This document shows, one piece after another, positions 16,402 to 24,823 of a stretch of DNA of 64,000 nt (positions are counted from its first letter, which is position 1; every line of letters begins with the position of its first letter). The DNA is from Neobacillus bataviensis LMG 21833. Its GTDB lineage: Bacteria; Bacillota; Bacilli; Bacillales; Cytobacillaceae. The DNA lies in assembly GCF_000307875.1 (NCBI RefSeq), contig NZ_AJLS01000043.1, forward strand, positions 34,167-98,166. The letters run 5' to 3'. The notes under the pieces are model-generated. The model was not told the DNA's origin and did not search any database. It saw only the letters and a program-made list of their open reading frames with translations. Both the position numbers and the translations under genes were made by a program.

Positions 16402-17667
16402 TTACACAAGCATCTGAAACAACGTACTATCATTATTTACTTCCCGATAAATAAAACCCTTTGCATTAATCCGAGCAATTAATGGAAGATAGTCATCTTT
16501 ATCTTTTAATTCGATCCCAACCAATGCCGGTCCTGTCTCACGATTATTTTTTTTCGTATATTCAAAATGGCTGATATCATCATTGGGTCCAAGAACGTCA
16601 AAAAGGAATTCACGTAATGCTCCGGGACGCTGCGGGAACTGAACAAGAAAATAATGCTGCAGGCCTTCATAAAGCTTTGATCGTTCTTTAATTTCTTGCA
16701 TCCGACCGATGTCATTGTTGCCGCCGCTCACGATACAAACAACTGTTTTTCCTTTAATTTCTTCAGCATATGTATCTAAAGCTGCAATAGAAAGTGCACC
16801 CGTTGGCTCGACGACAATGGCATTTTCATTATACAAGGATAAAAGAGTGGTACAAACCTTGCCTTCCGGCACGACAATGATATCATCGACAATTTCCTTG
16901 CAAATCGTAAATGTGTTTGAGCCGACCGTTTTTACAGCCGCACCGTCAACAAATGGATCAATTTTCTTTAGCGAGGTTACTTCGCCTTTTAAAATGGATT
17001 CCTTCATACCAGGTGCTCCTAGCGGCTCGACCCCGATTAATTTTGTGTTTGGTGAGTAATGTTTCAAGTAAGTCCCGACTCCGGAAAGCAATCCGCCGCC
17101 GCCGATTGCGGCAAAAAGGTAATCGATTTTTTCAGAACAATCATTGAGCAATTCAACTGCCACAGTTCCTTGACCGGCAATGACATCGTAATCATCAAAT
17201 GGATGAATAAAGGTTCGATTTTCAGCCTGGCAGCACTCCATGGCTTTTTCATAAGCATCATCAAAGGTATCTCCAGTTAACACAATTTCGACGCTGTCTT
17301 TGCCCCAAAACTTCACTTGTTTCACTTTTTGCTTTGGCGTTGTAGTTGGCATAAAAATCTTGCCGTTAATATTCAATAGATGACAAGAGTAAGCGACTCC
17401 CTGTGCATGGTTACCTGCACTGGCACAAATAATCCCATTCTGTAGTTCTTCCTCATTTAGCTTTTTGATCCGGTTATAGGCCCCACGGATTTTAAAGGAG
17501 CGGACTGCTTGCAAATCCTCCCGTTTTAAGTATACGTGACAGTCATATCGTTCTGACAGTAAGTGATTGTACTGCAGCGGGGTTGGGGAAATTTCATCCT
17601 TAATATTATGGCTGGCAAGGATGATATCCTCGACATTAAACATTCTCTTTTCGACTTGTTGACTCAT
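16402..17667 (-). CDS. ilvA: Threonine dehydratase (threonine ammonia-lyase), biosynthetic
   Basis: A 421-residue fold-type II PLP enzyme that converts threonine to 2-oxobutanoate, the first step of isoleucine synthesis. The PLP lysine lies in VRSFKIRGAYN (about residue 61), the phosphate loop is AAIGGGGLLSGV, and CASAGNHAQGVAYSC is the asparagine loop. A C-terminal ACT-like regulatory domain (about 330-421: FLVQFPQRPGALREFL) should give feedback control by isoleucine. Its length fits Bacillus IlvA. It has AGGAGGAATTTGAA before the ATG and is preceded by an isoleucine-type T-box leader. Confidence 0.95.
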   Translation of the reverse strand: MSQQVEKRMFNVEDIILASHNIKDEISPTPLQYNHLLSERYDCHVYLKREDLQAVRSFKIRGAYNRIKKLNEEELQNGIICASAGNHAQGVAYSCHLLNINGKIFMPTTTPKQKVKQVKFWGKDSVEIVLTGDTFDDAYEKAMECCQAENRTFIHPFDDYDVIAGQGTVAVELLNDCSEKIDYLFAAIGGGGLLSGVGTYLKHYSPNTKLIGVEPLGAPGMKESILKGEVTSLKKIDPFVDGAAVKTVGSNTFTICKEIVDDIIVVPEGKVCTTLLSLYNENAIVVEPTGALSIAALDTYAEEIKGKTVVCIVSGGNNDIGRMQEIKERSKLYEGLQHYFLVQFPQRPGALREFLFDVLGPNDDISHFEYTKKNNRETGPALVGIELKDKDDYLPLIARINAKGFIYREVNNDSTLFQMLV

Positions 17668-17746
17668 TTCAAATTCCTCCTCTGTATTTCTACAATGCAG
17701 CTAAATAGTTTTTGTCTGGTAAATGAATTAGTTTTTTAAACAACAA

Positions 17747-18015
17747 AAAACCCGCCCCTAATGGAATAGGGACGAGTTAGCTCGCGATACCACCCTACTT
17801 CCGCAATTGTGAAATTGAAACTGCGGCTCTCGATCGACGCACCATTTTTGAGTACGTGTTCCATAATAACGGCGGACATTCCGGTACAGCTTACTTTTAC
17901 GGTTCAGCTATACATCTCAGAGATGATTTTCAGATAAACCCGTCATCGACTTCCACCAACCGTCGACTCTCTGCGGGACAAGGCACATATCCTACTCTTC
18001 TCGTCATTGATTCAT
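17747..18015 (-). ncRNA. T-box leader of ilvA, Ile specifier
   Basis: Read on the minus strand, the conserved T-box AGGGTGGTATCGCG (17783-17796) lies before the terminator stem CGTCCCTA/TAGGGGCG with a T run. The stem I region contains GAAGAGTAGG and, on the other side of the specifier loop, GAAAATCATCTCTGAG: the layout GAAN-NNN-A puts ATC (17925-17927, Ile) at the specifier position. Uncharged tRNA-Ile should stabilise the antiterminator and turn on ilvA. The element and terminator fill the gap up to ytoA's promoter region. Confidence 0.9.
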
Positions 18016-18109
18016 ATCTAATTTTAGATAAGGGTACCACCGAAAATAAACCGTGTCAATGTATTTTGACTATTTTAACTATTTTGTTAATTATAAAGCG
18101 CTTTCATTT

Positions 18110-18122
18110 GGTGCCTGACACC
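18110..18122. repeat. GGTGCCTGACACC palindrome, copy 1
   Basis: A 13-bp imperfect palindrome (GGTG...CACC) lies between the ilvA leader and ytoA. It is one of five related elements in the window. Confidence 0.6.
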
Positions 18123-18249
18123 GTTGCTACTATTATTCATATTGTAAAATTGTTAATTGTTTCTCTTTTCTTTCAACAATAATGACGGATGAATGCTATA
18201 ATTATTTGAAAATACAATTATTCTGATAATTAAAAGGAGTGGATTGGTA

Positions 18250-18762
18250 ATGAAGATTCCTTATAATGGGAAGTCCCCAACGATTGATGATTCTGTTTTT
18301 TTTGCACCTGGTGCTTACTTAATTGGTGATGTCCAAATTGGCAAGGATTCAACCGTGTGGTTTAATGCAGTCCTCCGTGCTGACGATGGCCCGATTATTA
18401 TTGGTGAACGATGCAGTATCCAAGATAATTCGACCATTCATTTATATGAAGGTTTTCCAGTGGTGATTGAGGATGATGTGACCATCGGACATAATGTTAT
18501 ATTGCACGGCTGCAAGGTCGGAAGGAATTCCATCATTGGCATGGGCTCCACACTATTAGATAATGTAGAGGTCGGAGAGGAATGCATTATTGGTGCGAAT
18601 ACGCTGCTTGCTGGTGGGATTAAGATACCGCCCCGCTCCCTTGTACTAGGCTCACCAGGGAAAGTAGTCCGTGAGCTATCCGATAAAGATTTACAAATGC
18701 TGCAAATGTCCAGCGAGCATTACGTGCAAAAAGGGAAAGAATTTAAGGAGATTCTTAAATAA
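18250..18762 (+). CDS. ytoA: Gamma-class carbonic anhydrase family protein (YtoA-like)
   Basis: A 170-residue left-handed beta-helix protein with hexapeptide repeats. Conserved gamma-anhydrase features: DSTVWFNAVLRADDGPIIIG near residue 35, the glutamine and histidines in SIQDNSTIHL, and VTIGHNVILHGCKVG with further His ligands, then a C-terminal amphipathic helix. In related trimers the three His bind zinc or iron between subunits. Activity as anhydrase is not assured for this subgroup. I choose ATG at 18250 because AAGGAG then has normal spacing. Confidence 0.9.
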   Translation: MKIPYNGKSPTIDDSVFFAPGAYLIGDVQIGKDSTVWFNAVLRADDGPIIIGERCSIQDNSTIHLYEGFPVVIEDDVTIGHNVILHGCKVGRNSIIGMGSTLLDNVEVGEECIIGANTLLAGGIKIPPRSLVLGSPGKVVRELSDKDLQMLQMSSEHYVQKGKEFKEILK

Positions 18763-18790
18763 TTCACATTAAAATTCCGAAATGTTCAAG

Positions 18791-18820
18791 AAATCCACCC
18801 AAGAAACGGGTGGATTTCTC
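18791..18820 (+). terminator. Terminator after ytoA
   Basis: AAATCCACCC and GGGTGGATTT form a 10-bp stem with a 7-nt loop, 28 bp after the stop; the T run is short. Confidence 0.65.
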
Positions 18821-18835
18821 CTATTAAGCAATAGA

Positions 18836-19300
18836 TCATTTTATCTTTTTTTCGTATTCTATTAGAGTTAATCGATCATTTACTTTAAATTCCTTCGTCT
18901 TTTTATAGCCGAATTTTTCATAAAAATGGCGGGTACGAGCATTATCCTTAGGAGTGTCTAAACTCCATTCCTTAACTTGTGGGAATTTCTTCTCTATGTG
19001 TGTCAGGACTTTGCTGCCTAATCCTCGATTTTGAAGATTCGGGCTAAGAAAAATGCGAAACAAACGATAATGGGTATCCGTTATTTTCACTAAACAGATA
19101 CCGCCTGAAATTTTCCCATTTAGAAAAATAGTGTAATGAAGAGAATGTTCGAGTTTATATTTAAAAAAATCTAATGGTTCAGCAGCAGGACTTGAATCAT
19201 AATCCTTATACTTCTTCAAATCGGATTGAAAGGCCTCTTTTTGAATATTTAATAGGGTTTCAGCTTCGTTCATTTTTGTCCTAGTGATTTTTAAATCCAT
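18836..19300 (-). CDS. GNAT-family N-acetyltransferase
   Basis: A 154-residue single GNAT domain: FRIFLSPNLQNRGLGSKVLTH is the acetyl-CoA motif and LDTPKDNARTRHFYEKFGYKKT the following helix. Substrate unknown. Two ATG codons lie in tandem; I choose the second (19300), 7 nt after GAGGTG. It faces ytoA and is followed by nothing cotranscribed. Confidence 0.82.
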   Translation of the reverse strand: MDLKITRTKMNEAETLLNIQKEAFQSDLKKYKDYDSSPAAEPLDFFKYKLEHSLHYTIFLNGKISGGICLVKITDTHYRLFRIFLSPNLQNRGLGSKVLTHIEKKFPQVKEWSLDTPKDNARTRHFYEKFGYKKTKEFKVNDRLTLIEYEKKIK

Positions 19301-19385
19301 CATCTCACCTCGAATATACATTTCAATCATTATATGAATCGACAGCGGAAATGAAATATAAAAAAATCACCAAATTAAGGGAAAA

Positions 19386-19398
19386 GGTGTCAGGCACC
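19386..19398. repeat. GGTGTCAGGCACC palindrome, copy 2
   Basis: This is the exact reverse complement of copy 1 at 18110, placed just after the amidohydrolase gene and before the GNAT gene's promoter. Confidence 0.6.
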
Positions 19399-19418
19399 TA
19401 AATTTCGTATTCTATATC

Positions 19419-20606
19419 CTAATCTAACTCATAATAACCACAAACCACATATGCTACTGCTTTTGCTGCTACGAGAAGTGAATCTTCATCGATATCAAAT
19501 TTAGGATTATGATTAAAATATGGTTTTTCCACGCCCTTAGGTGTACAACCGATATAGAAGAAGCATGAAGGGAATTTTTCAGCATAATAAGCAAAGTCTT
19601 CGGATGGCGGCATAGCTGGCCACTCTTCTACTTTGGTAATATCTTGATCATTTGCACTCTTTAAGAATTGAGCAACTTTCTCTGTTAATTCTGGGTTGTT
19701 ATAAAGTGGTGGATAATCATTTTCGTAAGTTAGATCACATGTTACACCAAATTCTTCTTCCAGTCCTTTTACTATACGTTTCATTTCTTTTTCAATGGTT
19801 GCCTTTGTTTCAACCGTCATATAACGAATATCGCCTTCAAGCTCTACGCTGTCCTTAATGACATTAAATGTACCTTTCCCATCAAATGAACCAATCGTAA
19901 TGACACCAATATCAAAAGGGCTTAGGCGACGGCTGATAATTGTTTGAACGGCTGTAACAAAATGAGCACCAGCTACAATGGCATCATTCGCTAAATGTGG
20001 TGAAGAACCATGGCCGCCTCTCCCTTGAATTTTTAATTTCATATAAGCCCTGCCGTTAAAGGAAAATCCAGCATGATAACCAACCACTCCAGCTTTGTCC
20101 ATTGGCAGCAGATGGATGCCAAATATATTGTCTAAGTCGTCAAGAATGCCAGATTCGACAATACTTTTTGCCCCGCCTGGCGGAACTTCTTCTGCATGTT
20201 GGTGAATAATTTTGATAGTACCAGGAATTTCATCCTTTAATTTAATGAGGCAATCCGCTAAGATTAACAAATAGGCTGTATGTCCATCATGCCCACACCC
20301 ATGAAAAACGCCTTCATTTTTTGATTTAAATGGTAAATCGGTTTCTTCGACAATTGGGAGTGCATCAAAATCAGCGCGCAAACCAATATTTTTCCCAGGT
20401 TTGCCGCCTTTTATGGTTACGATAACTCCGTGTCCATTACCTACATTCGTTTGAACTTCTACGTCCTTACCTTTATAAAAATCAATAATATATTGAGCTG
20501 TTTTTTCTTCTTTAAAAGAAAGCTCAGGATTTTCGTGGAGATGTCTGCGAATTTTGATCATTTCATCCTTTCGAGATTCTAACATCTCCATTAATTTACT
20601 TTTCAT
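19419..20606 (-). CDS. M20-family amidohydrolase (peptidase M20D)
   Basis: A 395-residue M20D enzyme of the hippurate/N-acyl-amino-acid/indole-acetyl-aspartate hydrolase type. Metal ligands appear at GCGHDGHTAYLL (near 105), HQHAEEVPPGGAKS (near 140, Glu pair as catalytic base) and the C-terminal HNPKFDIDEDSL; RADFDALPI and MKLKIQGRGGHGSSPHLANDA are typical. The dimerisation domain fills the middle. It lies 72 bp after an MFS transporter on the same strand with only a weak hairpin between them, which hints that the transporter imports an acylated amino acid that this enzyme cleaves (inference). Confidence 0.9.
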   Translation of the reverse strand: MKSKLMEMLESRKDEMIKIRRHLHENPELSFKEEKTAQYIIDFYKGKDVEVQTNVGNGHGVIVTIKGGKPGKNIGLRADFDALPIVEETDLPFKSKNEGVFHGCGHDGHTAYLLILADCLIKLKDEIPGTIKIIHQHAEEVPPGGAKSIVESGILDDLDNIFGIHLLPMDKAGVVGYHAGFSFNGRAYMKLKIQGRGGHGSSPHLANDAIVAGAHFVTAVQTIISRRLSPFDIGVITIGSFDGKGTFNVIKDSVELEGDIRYMTVETKATIEKEMKRIVKGLEEEFGVTCDLTYENDYPPLYNNPELTEKVAQFLKSANDQDITKVEEWPAMPPSEDFAYYAEKFPSCFFYIGCTPKGVEKPYFNHNPKFDIDEDSLLVAAKAVAYVVCGYYELD

Positions 20607-20636
20607 GATCTAACCACCTTTTTATTATTTTCGAAA

Positions 20637-20655
20637 GCGCCACTAAATGTGGCGC
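20637..20655 (-). terminator. Weak hairpin between MFS and amidohydrolase genes
   Basis: GCGCCAC and GTGGCGC form a 7-bp GC-rich stem, followed on the minus strand by only TTTC. It is more likely to attenuate than to stop transcription into the amidohydrolase gene. Confidence 0.55.
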
Positions 20656-20677
20656 GTTTTACATTTCCAATTGCTAA

Positions 20678-22105
20678 TTATTCCGTAATAGGACGTTGGC
20701 TGGTAGCCTTTGATTTTGTAGGAGCAGTAGATGTTTTACCGGCATCTCCTGGTACCATAAAGATAATAGATAATATTGAAAGTATACCGAATATTACGTT
20801 TACGATAATACCTATTGAAGCAGCTGTTTCAAGATTTCCATTGGCTGCGATTGCACCGTAAACAGTTGCAGAAATCGCGACCCCGAATGCACTGCCAAGT
20901 GAGCTTGCCATTTTATAAACTCCAGCTGCCTCACCGACTTTATCAGCAGGAGCATTAGATACAGATGTATCTGTCGATGGAGTTGCATATAATCCAAGTC
21001 CAAGTCCAAATAGGGCAAATCCAATAAAGACGACGATCGTATAAGTAAGGTCCGGTAAGAAGGTTAAGCCCATTATTGCCACACCGACTGTCGTAATCAA
21101 GGCACCCCAAATCATTGGTAATTTGGCGCCTACCTTTTGTAATATTTTCTCACCGACACGAATCATCGCAAGCACTGCTACTAAATAACCAAGTGATAGC
21201 ATACCTGATTGGAATGAATTAAATCCACGACCTACTTGTACATACGTATTCGCTACAACTAGTGTACCAGCAATCGCATTCAGCAAGAAATTGGAAATAG
21301 TTGCACCAGTATAAGGCTTATTTTTAAATACAGCAAAGTCAATCAGTACGATATCTTTCCTTTTTTCAACTTTGATGAAAACAATCAAACCTATGATTGT
21401 GACAATGAGTAGGCCAATTGTAAGCGGGCTTGCCCATCCTAAATCTGCTCCGTAATTAATAAATACGTTCAAAGCAAGCATTGTAATGATAAAAATAACT
21501 AAGCCAGTGTAATCGAATTTAAAAGCGCCTGTAGATTCTTGTTTACTTTCTGGCGTGGCTTTCAGTAGAAACATACCAATAAGAGCAAAGATGATAGAAA
21601 AAATGAAAATCCATCTCCAACCCATATAGGTTGCAATTGCACCACCGGCAAAAGAGGCAACCCCTGATCCGCCCCAAGAACCGATAGACCAGAAACTAAG
21701 AGCACGCTGGCGATCTTTCCCTTCGAAATAAGCTTTCATTAATGCAATGGTTGAGGGCATAATACATGCAGCTGAAAGACCTTGAATGATACGTCCAATA
21801 ATTAGCAATGCGGACCCGTGAGCTAAAACGAGGCAAAGTGAACCCACTATACTCAAAATAAAACCAGTATAGGCAATCTTTTTACGCCCAATTTTATCGG
21901 CAAGTCCACCAGCAGCAACGATAAACATTCCTGAGAACAAAGCCGTTAAACTAATGGCAATGTTCACCGTTCCAAGTGAAATACCCAAATCTTTTTGAAC
22001 AGCAGGAACCACATTGACCATTGCTTGTGCAAATAGCCAAAATGTAATCACACCAAACACAATTCCTGTTATCATTTTATTTGTACCTTTGTAACCTGTT
22101 TCCAA
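20678..22105 (-). CDS. MFS transporter (14-helix type)
   Basis: A 475-residue major facilitator with about 14 helices. The motif A loop GGLADKIGRKKIAYTG follows helix 2, and RIIQGLSAACIMPSTIALMKAYF is motif C-like for drug:proton antiporters; GWASPLTIG and later SVSNAPADKVGEAAGVYKMASSLGSAFG complete the DHA2-like pattern. The C-terminus is short and polar (GKTSTAPTKSK). I choose TTG at 22105, 6-7 nt after GGGGGG. The upstream region carries two GTTAAC-type palindromic sites. It probably forms an operon with the M20 amidohydrolase. Confidence 0.87.
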   Translation of the reverse strand: METGYKGTNKMITGIVFGVITFWLFAQAMVNVVPAVQKDLGISLGTVNIAISLTALFSGMFIVAAGGLADKIGRKKIAYTGFILSIVGSLCLVLAHGSALLIIGRIIQGLSAACIMPSTIALMKAYFEGKDRQRALSFWSIGSWGGSGVASFAGGAIATYMGWRWIFIFSIIFALIGMFLLKATPESKQESTGAFKFDYTGLVIFIITMLALNVFINYGADLGWASPLTIGLLIVTIIGLIVFIKVEKRKDIVLIDFAVFKNKPYTGATISNFLLNAIAGTLVVANTYVQVGRGFNSFQSGMLSLGYLVAVLAMIRVGEKILQKVGAKLPMIWGALITTVGVAIMGLTFLPDLTYTIVVFIGFALFGLGLGLYATPSTDTSVSNAPADKVGEAAGVYKMASSLGSAFGVAISATVYGAIAANGNLETAASIGIIVNVIFGILSILSIIFMVPGDAGKTSTAPTKSKATSQRPITE

Positions 22106-22132
22106 GGTTGAACCCCCCAATATGTTTTATTT

Positions 22133-22242
22133 GTTAACCGTTAACTAAAATAATTATTAATAAAACCTACATTAAGTATTTGAATAAAATACCTCTACAA
22201 TTCATCTGAAATATATATATTCTTTTGAAGATAACGGTTAAC
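22133..22242 (-). promoter_or_regulatory. Pair of GTTAACCGTTAAC-type operator-like sites
   Basis: GTTAACCGTTAAC (22133-22145) and TAACGGTTAAC (22232-22242) are near-palindromes of the same sequence 100 bp apart in front of the MFS gene. A repeated TTAACTCATAT also occurs at 22238 and 22380. The rest of 22106-22432 shows no gene. They look like the binding sites of one dimeric repressor, identity unknown. Confidence 0.5.
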
Positions 22243-22432
22243 TCATATCTTGTTCATACACTTATTATAGAAAAATCATCACATGAAACTGAGTCAATTC
22301 TTGTTTAGTTTTGTTGTATTTCTGGTCAATTTTTTAACAGCACGTCTTTTATCGCTAAAAAATGACGTTGATTTTTGACATTAACTCATATTTGGACAAA
22401 AAATAGCCATTGATACGGAAACATATCAATGA

Positions 22433-24811
22433 CTAATCTGAAAACTCAATTGCTTTGCGGATATCGAAAAAATGGATAGCGTTTGTCGTCATATAGGAAT
22501 AAAACACCCATTCATCATCAATGGACTCATCAAATAGTTCTAATGAAGGATGACTGGAACGGGTAATATAATCAATAATTTCAGCATCCATTCCATATTT
22601 ACTACTCAATTTCCACCAATTTGTGTACAATGCCCCATTGTCTTTGTCAAAAATATACTTACGCACCTGATATTCTCCTCGTTGTATTCCAGAAATTTTT
22701 ACGCGAATATCTTTATTTAGCTTTTGAAGAAAAGCTTCCTCAATTGAATAGTACGGATTTACATAATTACAATTCATGAGAACCAGCTGGTAGCCCCGAT
22801 TCGTTTGCGTCATGAGATAGTCGTGGCCCTTTGCCACTACCTCTCCTTTCAGTTTGTTCGCAAATAACATCGCATAATAGGCGGGACGCTTTCCTTTAAA
22901 ATAATGAAATAATTCCAACCCTTCAAGACGGATCCTTAGATTCTGTTTATCCTCTTCATGTAATTCAGTATTTATCCAAAAAGCTAGCGATTCGATTTTA
23001 TTGGCTAAATCCAAGGCATTTTTTAACACTAACGCACCGCGGAAAAACGTGCCATTTGTATAGCGTGTATTTCCGGAAAGCGTATTCCACGATACGAGAA
23101 ACAGCGGTTTATCAATCTGATGCTGCTTTAAAAATCCTTTTACCTTATTAGTTGTATCCGCTATGTATTCCTTAGCCAAAGAAAAGCGATCATCACCCAT
23201 TTCGGTAAAATCAATCACTTCATTTTGGTTTGCATGATAGCCGATAAAGTCAATGTGATCCCCTTCTTTTACTTGCCAAATGTGCTCTTTCGGAATTTTT
23301 TCATCATAAAAAGAAAATGGCAGAAATACACCGACTTGAATTCCCGGTACATGCTGTTTAAGGAGGCGGTATAATTTCAAGTAGACCTGCTGTAAGCTAT
23401 TGGACTCCACCGCGGTAAAATACGGTTCATAAAACATGAAATGCCATTTAGACAGATACCGTTCTCCATAAACCTGCAAACAATGGTGTAATAACTTGGC
23501 TAGCTTACTGAAATACTGTTTTTGGTCTTTGGAGATTTCTTGATAATCTACCCGCACAAACAATGATAGATTATGTTTTTCCATAAAATTTAATGCTCCA
23601 TTAATGTTGAAGTAAGACGAGGTTGTGGCAACCCGTTCATCCGTTTCCACAGAGGGAAGAATGGTTGTCCCACTCACCAAATGGCGAATCCCAATAAAGC
23701 CTAATCCTAATTCATCTTTCACCATTAACACCTGCGAACGCACATCTTCTTTTAATAATTCCTTTAATTCACTAATCATCAGGATGTTTTCCGGAAGATC
23801 GATCAATCCCTGTTTTTCTCGGGTAAGTTCAATTGACAATTCTTCATAGCGTGTTTCCGTATTAACATACATTTTATCGTCAGCTGTAAGGATCATCCCT
23901 AACTTAGTTAAAACATCTAGAGACTTCATTAGTGTTTCCGAATCATTCAAATTATAGCGGTTGACGGAGTCCATTTGTTGTTCTGCGGAATGTGTTTCTC
24001 GATATTCGTGAGGTGTGACACCATAGACCTCTTTAAAAAGATTCGTAAATGATTTTATATTTGGAAATCCATTCTTCATCGCAATCTGAGAAATAGAATC
24101 CGCTGAATAAAGTAAGTCCTTTACACCGTGCTTCAGTCTAATATTCATTAAAAATCGGCTGAAACCCATCCCCATCTTTTGTTTAAAATAGCGGGATAAA
24201 TAAGCGGTTGATAGAAACGTCTTCTGCGCCATTTCCTCTAACGTAATCAGCTGCTCATAATTTCTTTCCATATAATCAATGATTTGTGTTAACCGTTGAT
24301 CATCTGTATCGATTTTTTCAAAAGCTGTTCCTTCAAAGCTGAAATTACGAATAAGAATGATTAGTATTTGACAGATATTCCCTTGAATTTCAAGCTTATA
24401 GCTTTCCTCTCTTCTTAAATAGGTAATCATCATTTCCGCCAGTAATTTCCTAATATTATCAACCTTTAATTCCCGACCCATTTCAACTTCCTGAGAAAAG
24501 CATTTGAACCTGCGAATGTGATACTCTGGATAAAAGCGGTCGATAAAGGAATCCGTAATGGTTAACAATAGTACGCAATTGTCTTTCGTACCGTGAAATT
24601 GATACAGTTGATTGCGATTAAGCAGCAGCAAATCATTCTCACCTAATGAATAAAAGCGGCGATTCGTTTCCACTGTTAATACATCATTAATAACAAAGAC
24701 AATTTGGATCCCCCTATTTACCTTTGGCGCAACATATTCAATCCTATTAAGCTCAAGAAAAAAATCCAATCCTTGGTCTTTCAACCCATTCACCTCTATA
24801 TCGAGCCCCAT
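22433..24811 (-). CDS. AraC-family regulator with C-terminal glycoside-hydrolase-like domain
   Basis: A 792-residue protein. Residues about 25-95 form a cupin-like sensor domain; an AraC helix-turn-helix pair lies at about 185-280 (LEEMAQKTFLSTAYLSRYFKQ and ISQIAMKNGFPNIKSFTNLFKEVYGVTPHEYRE). The last about 500 residues look like a TIM-barrel of the GH39/beta-xylosidase type (KWHFMFYEPYF, DHIDFIGYHANQN, PLFLVSWNTLSG, SLAFWINTELH). The motifs around catalytic glutamates are not clear, so the barrel may bind sugar rather than cleave it. The start may be a later TTG (with TAGAGGTG upstream). It follows the FUSC gene by 12 bp, so they form an operon. Confidence 0.85.
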   Translation of the reverse strand: MGLDIEVNGLKDQGLDFFLELNRIEYVAPKVNRGIQIVFVINDVLTVETNRRFYSLGENDLLLLNRNQLYQFHGTKDNCVLLLTITDSFIDRFYPEYHIRRFKCFSQEVEMGRELKVDNIRKLLAEMMITYLRREESYKLEIQGNICQILIILIRNFSFEGTAFEKIDTDDQRLTQIIDYMERNYEQLITLEEMAQKTFLSTAYLSRYFKQKMGMGFSRFLMNIRLKHGVKDLLYSADSISQIAMKNGFPNIKSFTNLFKEVYGVTPHEYRETHSAEQQMDSVNRYNLNDSETLMKSLDVLTKLGMILTADDKMYVNTETRYEELSIELTREKQGLIDLPENILMISELKELLKEDVRSQVLMVKDELGLGFIGIRHLVSGTTILPSVETDERVATTSSYFNINGALNFMEKHNLSLFVRVDYQEISKDQKQYFSKLAKLLHHCLQVYGERYLSKWHFMFYEPYFTAVESNSLQQVYLKLYRLLKQHVPGIQVGVFLPFSFYDEKIPKEHIWQVKEGDHIDFIGYHANQNEVIDFTEMGDDRFSLAKEYIADTTNKVKGFLKQHQIDKPLFLVSWNTLSGNTRYTNGTFFRGALVLKNALDLANKIESLAFWINTELHEEDKQNLRIRLEGLELFHYFKGKRPAYYAMLFANKLKGEVVAKGHDYLMTQTNRGYQLVLMNCNYVNPYYSIEEAFLQKLNKDIRVKISGIQRGEYQVRKYIFDKDNGALYTNWWKLSSKYGMDAEIIDYITRSSHPSLELFDESIDDEWVFYSYMTTNAIHFFDIRKAIEFSD

Positions 24812-24823
24812 AACCCTACAGGT

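Noticed and set aside
17856..18182. A 108-codon plus-strand frame between ilvA and ytoA
   Set aside because: It is antisense to the T-box leader of ilvA; its codons are explained by the conserved leader sequence and it has no ribosome binding site.
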